Shown here piece by piece: positions 18,094 through 27,478 of a stretch of DNA of 64,000 bases. The notes beneath the pieces are model-generated. The model saw nothing but the letters and a program-made list of their open reading frames with translations. It searched no databases and was not told the DNA's origin. Every line of letters begins with the position of its first letter. Position 1 is the stretch's first letter. This DNA comes from an uncultured Clostridia bacterium (lineage in GTDB: Bacteria; Bacillota; Clostridia; TANB77; CAG-508), in the NCBI GenBank assembly GCA_934167495.1, contig CAKPKP010000002.1, forward strand, positions 1-64,000, in the 5' to 3' direction. The position numbers and the translations under genes were made by a program.

Positions 18094-19035
18094 ATGAAAA
18101 AAATATCTATTGTAATACCTGTTTATTATAATGCTGAAAACCTTTTACCTCTTTACAATGACTTAAAAGAAAAGGTTTTAACAAAGCTTAATAATTTAGA
18201 TTATGAAATTGTTTTAGTCGATGATGGCTCTAAGGATAACTCTTATGAAGTTATGCAAGAAATTGCTAAATTAGATAATAAAATTGTTCTTATAAAGCTT
18301 GCTAGAAATTTTGGTGAACATGCAGCAACTCTTGCTGGTCTTTCTAAATGTACAGGCGACTTTGCTGTAAGAAAAGCTGCAGACCTTCAAGAACCTTCTG
18401 AACTTATTTTAGAAATGATAGAAAAATATAATGAAGGAAACAAAGTTGTTCTTGCTCTTAGAAAAAGTAGAGATGATAAATGGCACGAAAAATTCTTATC
18501 TAATATATATACTAATACAATTAAAAAATTTGCTTTAAAGAATATGCCTGAAGGTGGTGTTGATTCTTATTTAATAGATAGACAAGTTATAGACTTTTTA
18601 AAGAATTTAAACCAAAATAATTTACCTCTTACAGAATTAATTTTATGGAGTGGATACGAATATGCTCCTGTTTATTATGACAGGCAAAAAAGAACGATAG
18701 GAAAATCTAGATGGACATTATCTAAAAAAATAAAAATGACTTTTGACTCGCTTTTAGGTTTCTCTTACATTCCTATAAGATTTATTACTTCAGTTGGATT
18801 TTTGGCATTTCTATTTTCCGTTATATGGGCATTTGTTTTAATAGTTCAAAAGATTACTGGTAATATAACTATAGATGGTTATACATCTATCATTATTTTG
18901 TTATTAGTTTCTTTTGGAATTATAATGCTTTCTATAGGAATAGTTGGTGAATACGTTTGGAGAGCCTTAGATGCAGCTAAGCATACTCCTCCATTTATAA
19001 TAGATACAATTAAAAAAGGTGATAAAAATGAATAA
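18094..19035 (+). CDS. Family 2 glycosyltransferase, polyprenyl-phosphate type (DPM1/ArnC/GtrB-like)
   Basis: The protein has 313 residues: an N-terminal GT-A domain with SIVIPVYYNAENL at residue 4, VLVDDGSKDNS near 41 and ADLQEP near 97, then two C-terminal TM helices near 222-250 and 262-285. This layout fits enzymes that transfer a sugar from a nucleotide donor to undecaprenyl phosphate at the inner membrane. AAAGGTGAT is the ribosome site. The last 8 bp overlap the next gene, so the two are coupled. Confidence 0.88.
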   Translation: MKKISIVIPVYYNAENLLPLYNDLKEKVLTKLNNLDYEIVLVDDGSKDNSYEVMQEIAKLDNKIVLIKLARNFGEHAATLAGLSKCTGDFAVRKAADLQEPSELILEMIEKYNEGNKVVLALRKSRDDKWHEKFLSNIYTNTIKKFALKNMPEGGVDSYLIDRQVIDFLKNLNQNNLPLTELILWSGYEYAPVYYDRQKRTIGKSRWTLSKKIKMTFDSLLGFSYIPIRFITSVGFLAFLFSVIWAFVLIVQKITGNITIDGYTSIIILLLVSFGIIMLSIGIVGEYVWRALDAAKHTPPFIIDTIKKGDKNE

Positions 19036-20092
19036 TTTTCATATTGAATTTGGTAGTGATATAGATACTTATTCTAATAATAATTTTATTAGTGATTCTA
19101 AGCCATTAACAGAATGGCTTAGAAATGCATACTTTTTTAGAAGTGCTAGAGATGCATTAAGATATATTGCTAAAAGTAGCAATTCAAATAGAGTTTTTAT
19201 ACCAATTCTTTCTTGTGAATCAATGGCTTTGCCTTTTAACCAAAATAATTATGAAGTAATTTTTTATCCAGTAACTAAAAATTATTCTATTGATTTTGAT
19301 TTTATTAATAATAATATAAAATCTAATGACCTATTATTAGTTGCAAATTATTTTGGATTTAAAGATAAAGTAACATCAGAAAACGAAGACTCTAAACTAA
19401 ATACATTAAAAACAAAATTTGGTATAAAAATCATAAAAGATTATACTCATACATTAAAAGATGCCTTATATACAGATAAAGCTAATGACGATTTTTCTAT
19501 ATTTAGCGTAAGAAAATGGGCATCTTTCCCTGATGGAGGAATTTTATGGAGTAAAACTCCAATTAATATAAATTTTGATAAATATTCTCCTGAATATTTT
19601 AATCTAAAAAAAGAAGCAATGGATTTAAAAAGTAAATATTTACAGCTAAAAGATATAAAAATTAAAGAAAAATTTTTAGAATTGTTTAGAAAGGCAGATT
19701 CATTCCTAGAAGCGGATAATAACATTATTAGTATGAGTCCTTATTCTAAAGAACTGCTTTATAAAATTGATTTTGAAAAAATATTAAAAATCAGATTAGA
19801 ACATTTAAAATATTTAGAAACACATTCTGATTTCATTAAAAATTATTCTATTAATACAGATTGTAATGGATTATATTTTCCAATATTTACAGATTTTCAA
19901 AAAGAACTTCAAACTTATTTGGCATCTAACAATATATATTGTCCTGTTATATGGCCTATTGATAACGAAAACAAACATATATGTGAATTTGCAAATAATA
20001 TAATATCACACATGCTAGCAGTTCCTTGTGACCAAAGGTATTCATATGAAGAACTCGATTTTATATTAAATACTATAAAAAATTTTAGTTAA
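19028..20092 (+). CDS. PLP-dependent aminotransferase-fold protein (DegT/DnrJ-like)
   Basis: The 354-residue protein has the feel of the DegT/DnrJ/EryC1 sugar-aminotransferase fold: a FIPILSCESMALPF segment near 57, DYTHTLKDAL near 138 and SVRKWASFPDGG near 160, whose Lys is the likely PLP attachment site. It may act on a sugar handled by the coupled glycosyltransferase; catalytic activity is inferred, not shown. The start at 19028 gives an 8-bp overlap with the upstream gene and uses AGGTGAT as ribosome site. A terminator follows. Confidence 0.6.
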   Translation: MNNFHIEFGSDIDTYSNNNFISDSKPLTEWLRNAYFFRSARDALRYIAKSSNSNRVFIPILSCESMALPFNQNNYEVIFYPVTKNYSIDFDFINNNIKSNDLLLVANYFGFKDKVTSENEDSKLNTLKTKFGIKIIKDYTHTLKDALYTDKANDDFSIFSVRKWASFPDGGILWSKTPININFDKYSPEYFNLKKEAMDLKSKYLQLKDIKIKEKFLELFRKADSFLEADNNIISMSPYSKELLYKIDFEKILKIRLEHLKYLETHSDFIKNYSINTDCNGLYFPIFTDFQKELQTYLASNNIYCPVIWPIDNENKHICEFANNIISHMLAVPCDQRYSYEELDFILNTIKNFS

Positions 20093-20096
20093 AAAG

Positions 20097-20126
20097 AAAG
20101 CTTAAGAATTTTTTCTTAAGCTTATT
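20097..20126. terminator. Terminator between convergent genes
   Basis: AAGCTTAAGAA pairs with TTCTTAAGCTT around a T-rich loop and is followed by ATTTT. It lies between the aminotransferase-like gene and the flavin reductase gene and can act in both directions. Confidence 0.85.
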
Positions 20127-20673
20127 TTAAACAAATTCCTCTTTTAGCTATTATTTTATCATTTACAAAATAATTTCCATCTGCATAAGTAAGAATTCTT
20201 GCTTTTTCGTAATCAATTCTTTTTGTTTCTGTTAATATTTCTTTATTAACACTTGTAGAAACTATATCTGATATAAACATGTCATGCGAACCTAAACTTT
20301 TTATTTCTCTTACTTTACATTCCAAATTTATTGGACATTCTGCAATTGACGGAGCCAATACATTTTTGGATTGTATTTTGTTAAATTTACATTCTGCAAA
20401 TTTATCTATATCTTTTCCTGACTTTGTACCACAAAAATCTACTTCATATACTAAATTATCTGATGGGATATTTATTACAAATTCTTTTCTATTATTTATT
20501 ATATCGTAAGAATATCTTGTTTTTCTTAATGATATATACAACATAGATGGATCTGAATTTATAATTCCAGTCCATGCTACAGTTGTAATATTTGCATTTT
20601 CCATATCTCCTGCACTCACTAATACCACTGGTACCGGACCTAATATTGGTGATGGATTTAGAATTTCTTTCAT
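20122..20673 (-). CDS. Flavin reductase family protein (flavoredoxin-like)
   Basis: The 183-residue FMN-binding split-barrel protein has the N-terminal PxPVVLVSAGD pattern, WTGIINSDPSMLYISLRKTRYSYDI-type FMN-contact region near 32-56, NIPS near 68, and CGTKSGKDIDKF near 79, as in flavoredoxins. It is expected to transfer electrons from NAD(P)H or ferredoxin through FMN. It lies 39 bp downstream of rnr. The physiological partner is unknown. Confidence 0.88.
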   Translation of the reverse strand: MKEILNPSPILGPVPVVLVSAGDMENANITTVAWTGIINSDPSMLYISLRKTRYSYDIINNRKEFVINIPSDNLVYEVDFCGTKSGKDIDKFAECKFNKIQSKNVLAPSIAECPINLECKVREIKSLGSHDMFISDIVSTSVNKEILTETKRIDYEKARILTYADGNYFVNDKIIAKRGICLK

Positions 20674-20712
20674 TTAAAACACCTCTTTATTATATATTCA
20701 TTAACTTTTTAT

Positions 20713-22689
20713 TTATTCATTATCTTCTGTTAATTCTTCATCATCTAATAATTCAAAAGCAATTTTTCTTAGTTCTTTATTTGCTTCTACAACGGCTATT
20801 TTTACTTTGTCTCCTATTTTAAATATCTTATTTGTATGCTCTCCAATTAAAGTTTTTCTTTCTTCATCATAAATATAATAATCATCGCCCATATTTTCGA
20901 ATCTTATTAAGCCTTCTATAGTATTTTCAAGCTCTACAAACATTCCAAATGAAGTTATAGAAGAAATTATTCCTTCATATTCATTTCCTATTTTATCTTC
21001 CATGTATTCAGCTTTCTTTATGTCTTCAGCTTCTCTTTCAACTTTTGTTGCAATTTTTTCTCTTTCTGATGATGATTCTGCATATTGTTCTGATTTTGCT
21101 TTATAATCTGTTTTTTTGTTTTCATCTATATTATAATTGCTTTTTAAATAATCTGATATAACTCTATGAATAAATAAATCTGGATATCTTCTTATAGGTG
21201 ATGTAAAATGGCAATAATATTTACTTGCTATTCCAAAATGTCCTTTATTTTCACTTTCATATCTAGCTACTTTTAGTGTTCTTAATATTAAATTTGAAAT
21301 AACTCTTTCTTCTTGTTTTCCTTTTACTTCATCTAACACTTCCGCAAAAGCTTTTGGATGAATGTTGTCTTTATTTGCCTTTATTTTATATCCTAAATTC
21401 CATATAAACTTATTTGTTTCTTTAATTTTATCATAGTCTGGTTCTTCATGAACTCTGTATATAAAAGGCGATTCAAGCCAATAAAATTTTTCTGCTATTG
21501 TTTCATTTGCTGTAAGCATAAATTGTTCTATTATTTCATTTGCAAACGTGCTTTCGTATTTTTTTACATCTATTGCCTTTCCTTTTTTATCTAAAATAAT
21601 TTTACTTTCTGGAATATCTAAATTTAAATATCCTTGTTTTAATCTTCTGTTTTTTAATATTAAAGCTAATTCTTCCATTAATTTAAAGTTATCTATATAT
21701 TTTGAATATCTTTTTAATACTTCATCATCAGATCCTGTTATTATTTTGTTAACATCTGTATAATTCATTCTTTCAGTTACTTTTATTATTGCTTTATATA
21801 CTTCAGATGAAACAACTTGTCCCTTTTTATTTATTTCCATTGAAACAGATAAAGTACATCTATCTACTCCTGCATTTAAACTACAAATTCCATTTGATAG
21901 TTCAAAAGGAAGCATAGGTATTACTCTATCAAACATATATATACTTGTTCCTCTTAAAATGGCTTCTTTATCTAGTTTTGTATCTTCTTTAACATAATTA
22001 CTAACGTCTGCTATGTGAACATCTAATTTATAATTTCCATTACTTAATTTTTTAACAGCTACCGCATCATCTAAATCTTTTGCATCTTCTCCATCTATCG
22101 TGAAAATTACTTCATCTGTTAAAATTCTTCTATGTTTATATTCTTTTTCACTAACTTCTTGATTAATCTTCTTTACTTCTGATTGAACAAACTCTGGAAA
22201 TTCATATGGTAAACTGTATTCTTTTATTAATGATAACATATCTATTCCTGCTTGATTTATATCTCCTAATACTTCTATTACTTCTCCTTCAGCATTTTTT
22301 CCCTTTGTAGGATATTTAAGTATCTTTACTACTACTTTTTGATTATTCTTAGCCTCTCCCCATTTTTTCTTTGAAATAAAAATGTCTGTACCAAATTTCT
22401 TATCATCTGGTACTACAAATCCAAAGCTTCTGCTTTTTTGAAACAATCCAACTACTGTTTCTGTTGAATGATTAATTATTTTAACAATTTTCCCTTCTGC
22501 TTTTCTATCTGAAAATTTTCCTTTTATTACTTCTGCTTCAACAATATCTCCATTTAAAGCAAGTCCTACGTTTTTAGGTGAAATAAATATCTCATCTAGC
22601 TCTGTATTTTCAGGTTTTAAAAATCCATAACCTCTACTGCTTGCATTAAAAGTTCCTTTTACAATTAATTTTCCTTTCTTTTTTTTCAT
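20713..22689 (-). CDS. rnr: Ribonuclease R
   Basis: This is a 3'-5' exoribonuclease that degrades structured RNA and supports tmRNA-linked decay. It has 658 residues: a cold-shock-like N terminus with SRGYGFLKPEN near 18, a second OB region near 90, the RNB catalytic domain with EDAKDLDDAVAV near 201 and HIADVSNYV near 225, and a C-terminal S1 domain near 570-645. AAAGGAGAT precedes the ATG. In many Firmicutes rnr follows secG, as here, though a terminator and a repeat fragment separate them. Confidence 0.95.
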   Translation of the reverse strand: MKKKKGKLIVKGTFNASSRGYGFLKPENTELDEIFISPKNVGLALNGDIVEAEVIKGKFSDRKAEGKIVKIINHSTETVVGLFQKSRSFGFVVPDDKKFGTDIFISKKKWGEAKNNQKVVVKILKYPTKGKNAEGEVIEVLGDINQAGIDMLSLIKEYSLPYEFPEFVQSEVKKINQEVSEKEYKHRRILTDEVIFTIDGEDAKDLDDAVAVKKLSNGNYKLDVHIADVSNYVKEDTKLDKEAILRGTSIYMFDRVIPMLPFELSNGICSLNAGVDRCTLSVSMEINKKGQVVSSEVYKAIIKVTERMNYTDVNKIITGSDDEVLKRYSKYIDNFKLMEELALILKNRRLKQGYLNLDIPESKIILDKKGKAIDVKKYESTFANEIIEQFMLTANETIAEKFYWLESPFIYRVHEEPDYDKIKETNKFIWNLGYKIKANKDNIHPKAFAEVLDEVKGKQEERVISNLILRTLKVARYESENKGHFGIASKYYCHFTSPIRRYPDLFIHRVISDYLKSNYNIDENKKTDYKAKSEQYAESSSEREKIATKVEREAEDIKKAEYMEDKIGNEYEGIISSITSFGMFVELENTIEGLIRFENMGDDYYIYDEERKTLIGEHTNKIFKIGDKVKIAVVEANKELRKIAFELLDDEELTEDNE

Positions 22690-22760
22690 ATATATCTCCT
22701 TTTAATTATTTTTTGAATTATTGTTTGTTTTATTCAGATTCATACTTCATTATTTATTTA

Positions 22761-22811
22761 AAAATTGCATATAGCAAATTTCTGTGCAATGTAATTTTCT
22801 ATTAGATAAAA
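22761..22811 (+). repeat. Composite palindromic repeat, fragment R2
   Basis: It contains GCATATAGCAAATTTCTGTGCAA (hairpin 2 right half and linker) joined directly to TTTTCTATTAGATAAA (right arm of hairpin 3). Hairpin 1 and most of hairpin 3 are missing, so it looks like a deletion remnant. Confidence 0.7.
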
Positions 22812-22837
22812 TAAGAGCAGGATATACTGCTCTTATT
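22810..22837 (-). terminator. Terminator after secG
   Basis: AATAAGAGCAG pairs with CTGCTCTTATT around GATATA. On the minus strand TTATTTTATCT follows. It lies 52 bp after the secG stop. Confidence 0.75.
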
Positions 22838-22889
22838 GATTACATATTATTTATAAAACTTAGCACAATAGATATCTATGTTATCTTTA

Positions 22890-23138
22890 CTAAACAGCAT
22901 AAATTATTCCTAGTGCAATAGTTAAAATTATAAAAACAATTCCTAATATTATAGTTGTTCTTTTTAATTTTCCTTCTTTTGTTCTACCTTTATTTTTTTC
23001 GTAGAAATTATTAGAAGAAGAACCAACTATTGCTCCTGAAGCTCCACTTTCTCCTTTTGTTTGTAAGAAAGTTAATACAATTACTGCCAAACAAACAACA
23101 ATATAAATAGCTATTAATATGTACTTTAATATATCCAT
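22890..23138 (-). CDS. secG: Preprotein translocase subunit SecG
   Basis: This 82-residue subunit of the SecYEG protein-export channel has two TM helices (about 4-24 and 60-80), separated by a conserved loop with TFLQTKGESGASGAIVG near 25 and the FYEKNKGRTKEGKLKR stretch. The start at 23138 is chosen because TGGAGG lies 8 bp upstream and it gives the typical SecG length; a longer frame adds an unlikely leader. A hairpin terminator follows. Confidence 0.92.
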   Translation of the reverse strand: MDILKYILIAIYIVVCLAVIVLTFLQTKGESGASGAIVGSSSNNFYEKNKGRTKEGKLKRTTIILGIVFIILTIALGIIYAV

Positions 23139-23242
23139 GATATTTTCCTCCATTATATAATTTACGAATTTCACGCACATTTTTAAAACTTTATTTATTT
23201 TAACATAATGATTTAAAAAATGCAAATCTTTTTATAACATAT

Positions 23243-23434
23243 TTATAATAAATTGAAATATATTAATAATCCGCCAATTATTGCAAACATAAATCCTAAT
23301 ATTTTAAATCCACTTGTAGCTTCATTTTGGTCTCCGAATCCAAATAATCTTTTAGTTATTGGTCTTGCATCATATACAAATATTACTCCTGACCAAACTA
23401 AAAAAGTTCCAATAACAGATAAAAATATATTCAT
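23243..23434 (-). CDS. Small two-TM membrane protein of unknown function
   Basis: The 63-residue protein has TM segments near 1-20 and 42-62, joined by a polar loop that contains YDARPITKRLFGFGDQNE. It sits 105 bp before secG and directly after the HD gene. The loop motif looks conserved in small Firmicutes membrane proteins, but I cannot name the family. The start at 23434 uses GAGG 9 bp upstream; a second ATG 9 bp upstream overlaps that site. Confidence 0.65.
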   Translation of the reverse strand: MNIFLSVIGTFLVWSGVIFVYDARPITKRLFGFGDQNEATSGFKILGFMFAIIGGLLIYFNLL

Positions 23435-23458
23435 TTTCAACATCCTCTTTCTATAAAT

Positions 23459-24757
23459 TTAATCTATTTTTCTTTCTAATTCATCTATTTCTTCATTGTA
23501 TTTTATAATTTCTTCTTCAGTAAAATATTGTAAAAGAAATTCCTCATCTACTTTAAGAATATTTCTTTTTATATACATATACATATTTAAAACTAATGAC
23601 TTAAAGAAAGTTCTATTTTTTAAATTATGTATTCTTTCATTTTCCATATACAAATTTCTAAATTTTTCTTGATACACTGCTGATAATAATTTTAAAGCTT
23701 TATAGTTGTTCATATATCCTATTTCAATCCATATTTTCATTACACCAACTAATTTATCTAATGTTTCTGCTATGTATCCTTCTAAACCAGTTGTATAACT
23801 AGTTGTTATTCCACATAATACATCACCTATGTATCCTCTTAGTTTTTCTTCATCATTTGCTTCTATTTTTCTAAACATTGTTTTTAATTCTTCATTATGA
23901 TTTTTTATTTGAGTTACAATTTCATTTCCAGTAAATTCTGCAAAATCATGAAATAATGCCTTAAATACAGCTTCTGGTTTATTTATTTCTTCTCCTTGAT
24001 TTTCCAAGTATTCACAAACAGCTACAGTTATGACTGAAAGTGCATAAGAATGGAACAAAACATTTTCTGATACAACAAATGTTGATGAAGTATATCTTTT
24101 TATATTTCTTAAATTAATTACAACTTTAGCTAAGTTGTAGTAATTGCTAACTTTATATTCTTTATCTGATAAATCTTCTGTTTCTTTTATTGATGTAATT
24201 ATTTCTATTATTTCTTCATATATCTCTTCAGATTCAAAGTTTTCTCTGCTTGTCCATTTTGAATCTAGTTTTGTTATTATTCTTTGAATTTCATCATACG
24301 CAGATTTGTTACCATTAGAATATAAGTCAATCATTATAAATAAATCTGCTAAATCCTCAAAAAATAATATTAAATTATCGTAATCTAATTTTGGTTCTAA
24401 TATTTTATAATCAACTTTTAATTTTCTTAATATTCTATTTCTATATTTGAATTTTTCTCTTATTAAATTATTTAATATTTTTTTATATTCTTCTTGCTTT
24501 CCATCTTCTATTATTGCTAAATTTAAATTTCCAGTTTCAGAAGTAATTGATTGTTTTACTAAGTAATTAATTATTTTTTCTTTTGCTTCATTATCATTTT
24601 TTTGCATTTGCACTAAACCTTGTATGTATAAATAAGCTGTAAGCATAGATTTATCTATACTTGTATATTTTTGGTTTATTGTTTGGTATATAATTACATT
24701 ATTGCTATCTATTAAACTATTATATATTTTAAATAAATCTTCTATTATTTCCTTCAT
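23459..24757 (-). CDS. HD-domain protein (YfbR-like phosphohydrolase region)
   Basis: The 432-residue protein has a helical N-terminal half and a C-terminal HD-type domain. The latter has FHSYALSVITVAVCE near 233, ALFHDFAEFTGNEI near 265 and a later Asp-rich helix, similar to the YfbR 5'-deoxynucleotidase group. It likely hydrolyses a phosphoester with a divalent metal; the substrate is unknown. The start at 24757 is chosen because GTGGAGG lies 5 bp upstream. It appears to be the first gene of a short run with the 63-residue membrane protein and secG. Confidence 0.75.
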   Translation of the reverse strand: MKEIIEDLFKIYNSLIDSNNVIIYQTINQKYTSIDKSMLTAYLYIQGLVQMQKNDNEAKEKIINYLVKQSITSETGNLNLAIIEDGKQEEYKKILNNLIREKFKYRNRILRKLKVDYKILEPKLDYDNLILFFEDLADLFIMIDLYSNGNKSAYDEIQRIITKLDSKWTSRENFESEEIYEEIIEIITSIKETEDLSDKEYKVSNYYNLAKVVINLRNIKRYTSSTFVVSENVLFHSYALSVITVAVCEYLENQGEEINKPEAVFKALFHDFAEFTGNEIVTQIKNHNEELKTMFRKIEANDEEKLRGYIGDVLCGITTSYTTGLEGYIAETLDKLVGVMKIWIEIGYMNNYKALKLLSAVYQEKFRNLYMENERIHNLKNRTFFKSLVLNMYMYIKRNILKVDEEFLLQYFTEEEIIKYNEEIDELERKID

Positions 24758-24839
24758 TTGTACCTCCACTTTTTCAAGCATGACATTATTATATACATTA
24801 ATGCTTTTTTTTGCAATATTTTATTATAGAAATTACTTT

Positions 24840-26888
24840 TTATATTTCTATTCTATTTTTAAACTTCTTGTCTACTATTTCTTTTAGTTCTTTGTTTTTA
24901 GATTTTTCAAGTTTTGGATCATCATTTATAATTTTTAAAGCTACAGCTTGTACTAATTTTAAAGTTTGTATATCTTCAAATAAATTAGCAATTTTAAATT
25001 CTGGAAGTCCATGTTGTTTTGTTCCAAAAAATTCTCCTGAACCTCTTAATTCTAAATCTTTTTCTGATATAACAAATCCGTCATTTGTACTTGTCATAAC
25101 TTTCATTCTTTCTTTTATAACATCAGATTTTCCTTGATATTTTAATATACAATATGACTTATATTCTCCTCTTCCTACTCTTCCTCTTAATTGATGAAGT
25201 GCAGCTAATCCAAATCTTTCAGCATTTTCAATTATCATTATATTGCTGTTTGGTACATTTACTCCAACTTCTATTACAGTTGTAGAAACTAAAATATCTA
25301 TTTTCCCATTTTTAAAATCTGTCATGATTGCATCTTTTTCTTTTTGTTTCATTTTCCCATGTAAATATTCTACTCTAAATTCACTAAATACTTGTGTTTT
25401 ATAATGTTCGGCAATTTCAAGTACAGATTTTGCATTTATTTCTTCATTTTCCTCTACTAACGGACATACAACATATGCTTGTCTTCCTTGTTTTATTTGC
25501 TCTTTAACAAAATTATTTAGCCTATCTTCTAGTCCTTTAGTAATAGCAAATGTATCTATTTTCTTTCTATTTGGAGGCAATTCATCTATTATTGATATGT
25601 CTAAGTCTCCATATAAAATTAATGCTAATGTCCTTGGAATAGGTGTAGCTGTCATAACTAATACATCTGGATTATGTCCTTTTTCTGCAATTGTCGCTCT
25701 TTGTCTTACTCCAAACCTGTGTTGCTCATCTGTAACAACTAGTCCTAAATTTTTAAACACAACATTTTCTTCTAATATCGCATGAGTTCCTATTAATATA
25801 TCTATATCGCCATCTGCTAATCTTTTTAATAATTCTTCTTTTTTCTTTTTAGTTATTCCGCTAACAAGAAGCTCACATTTTATTCCTGTGTCTTTCAGTA
25901 ATTCATTAAATGTTTCAAGGTGCTGTGTTGCAAGAATTGCAGTAGGTGCCATTATTGTGGCTTGATATCCTGATTTAACACATTTATATGCAGCAATAAG
26001 TGCAACTGCAGTCTTACCAGAACCAACATCACCTTGTAATAATCTATTCATTGGTTTTGTGCTTTCCATATCATTATCTATTTCTTCTAACACTCTAAGT
26101 TGTGCTTTTGTAAGATTAAAAGGTAATTTATTTATAACATCAGACATTTTAGCATTTTTGTCAAAAGCAATTCCTACTTCATCTTTAGTATATTTATTTT
26201 TTAAGCTTAACAATGCTAGTTGCATTGTAAGAAGTTCTTCAAATACTAATCTTTTTCTAGCTAAATTAAAATTTACAAATTCATCTGGAAAATGTATTTG
26301 CTTTATTGCCGTATTTAAATCACATAAACTATACTCTTTTAATATGTAATCTGGTAAAGTTTCTTTTAATTTTCCTTCTACTTCATTTAAAGCACTTTCC
26401 ATTATTTTTCTTATTATTGTTTGAGTTAAGCTATATGTAGATGGATATATTGGAACAATTTTTCCAGTATTTTTACTAGAACCTGCTATATCAAAAACAG
26501 GAGATTGCATATCTACTTTTCCGTATTTATTGTTAACTTTACCATAAAATTTATATTTTTGATTTGGTTTAAAAATAGTTTTTAAATATGGTTGATTATA
26601 CCAAGTTATTTGGCATGTACCTGTTCCGTCTCTTACTATTAATTTATATAAAGTAAGATTTTTTCTTATAAAAACTTCAGACATTTTTGCAATAGGAATT
26701 GCTTCTATTAAAGCTTCAGTTCCATCAATTAAATCTATAATATTTTTTGGTTTACTTCTGTCTTCATATTCTCTTGGAAAATATGTTATTAAATCTTCTA
26801 ATGAAAAAATTCCTAATTTGTTTAATAATTTAGCTCTATTTGGTCCAACACCTTTTATATATTGAATATCTTTATTCAAATCAACCAT
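24840..26888 (-). CDS. recG: ATP-dependent DNA helicase RecG
   Basis: The enzyme remodels stalled replication forks and Holliday junctions. It has 682 residues: an N-terminal wedge/OB domain (KYKFYGKVN region near 108), helicase motif I GDVGSGKTAVA near 285, DEQHRFGVRQR near 382, TATPIPRTLAL near 407, VSTTVIEVGVNVP near 534 and RGRVGRGEYKSYC near 572. It follows the lytic transglycosylase and polA in the same direction. GGAGGTGA is the ribosome site. Confidence 0.97.
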   Translation of the reverse strand: MVDLNKDIQYIKGVGPNRAKLLNKLGIFSLEDLITYFPREYEDRSKPKNIIDLIDGTEALIEAIPIAKMSEVFIRKNLTLYKLIVRDGTGTCQITWYNQPYLKTIFKPNQKYKFYGKVNNKYGKVDMQSPVFDIAGSSKNTGKIVPIYPSTYSLTQTIIRKIMESALNEVEGKLKETLPDYILKEYSLCDLNTAIKQIHFPDEFVNFNLARKRLVFEELLTMQLALLSLKNKYTKDEVGIAFDKNAKMSDVINKLPFNLTKAQLRVLEEIDNDMESTKPMNRLLQGDVGSGKTAVALIAAYKCVKSGYQATIMAPTAILATQHLETFNELLKDTGIKCELLVSGITKKKKEELLKRLADGDIDILIGTHAILEENVVFKNLGLVVTDEQHRFGVRQRATIAEKGHNPDVLVMTATPIPRTLALILYGDLDISIIDELPPNRKKIDTFAITKGLEDRLNNFVKEQIKQGRQAYVVCPLVEENEEINAKSVLEIAEHYKTQVFSEFRVEYLHGKMKQKEKDAIMTDFKNGKIDILVSTTVIEVGVNVPNSNIMIIENAERFGLAALHQLRGRVGRGEYKSYCILKYQGKSDVIKERMKVMTSTNDGFVISEKDLELRGSGEFFGTKQHGLPEFKIANLFEDIQTLKLVQAVALKIINDDPKLEKSKNKELKEIVDKKFKNRIEI

Positions 26889-26908
26889 TTTAAAACTTCA
26901 CCTCCTCA

Positions 26909-27457
26909 TTATTTTTTATATAATTTAGTATAAATATTATAATCCCTTACAACCTTTCTAACATACATATTTGTTTCTTTAAATGGTATATTTTCTAAGT
27001 TTTCTCCATCATTTGTTATTAAACCTTCTTCTATCCATTTATCTACATTTCCTTGACCTGCGTTATATGCTGCAAGAGCCAACATATAATTTTCAGAATA
27101 TTTTTCCATTAATTCTGAAAAATATTTTGTTCCTATATTTATGTTAGTTTCTTCATTTGTTAAATCTATATTTTCCATTTTCATTTTTTGTGCAATTTCT
27201 TCTGCTGTGGTTTCTAGAAGTTGCATCAAACCTATTGCATTTTGATTAGATGTTACTTCTTTCTTAAAATTACTTTCATTTTTTATTATTGCAAATATTA
27301 GCATTGGATCTACATCATATTCTTCTGCATACTTATATATAATTTCTTCATGTGCTGTATTATATAAAACTTTTTTTAACATTACATTATAAGCTATAAA
27401 CGTCAATAAAATAACTAATATTAAAACAGCAATTACTACTATAGCCTTTTTTCTCAA
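26909..27457 (-). CDS. Lytic murein transglycosylase, SLT domain
   Basis: The 182-residue exported or membrane-anchored enzyme is predicted to cleave peptidoglycan glycan strands. An N-terminal TM/signal anchor (about 4-26) precedes a Slt70-like domain. That domain has catalytic Glu in IIKNESNF near 60, NAIGLMQLLETTA near 75 and LAAYNAGQGNVDKW near 130. It lies between polA and recG with short gaps, an arrangement often seen in Firmicutes. Confidence 0.92.
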   Translation of the reverse strand: MRKKAIVVIAVLILVILLTFIAYNVMLKKVLYNTAHEEIIYKYAEEYDVDPMLIFAIIKNESNFKKEVTSNQNAIGLMQLLETTAEEIAQKMKMENIDLTNEETNINIGTKYFSELMEKYSENYMLALAAYNAGQGNVDKWIEEGLITNDGENLENIPFKETNMYVRKVVRDYNIYTKLYKK

Positions 27458-27478
27458 GTTTAATCTCCTCTTTCTTAA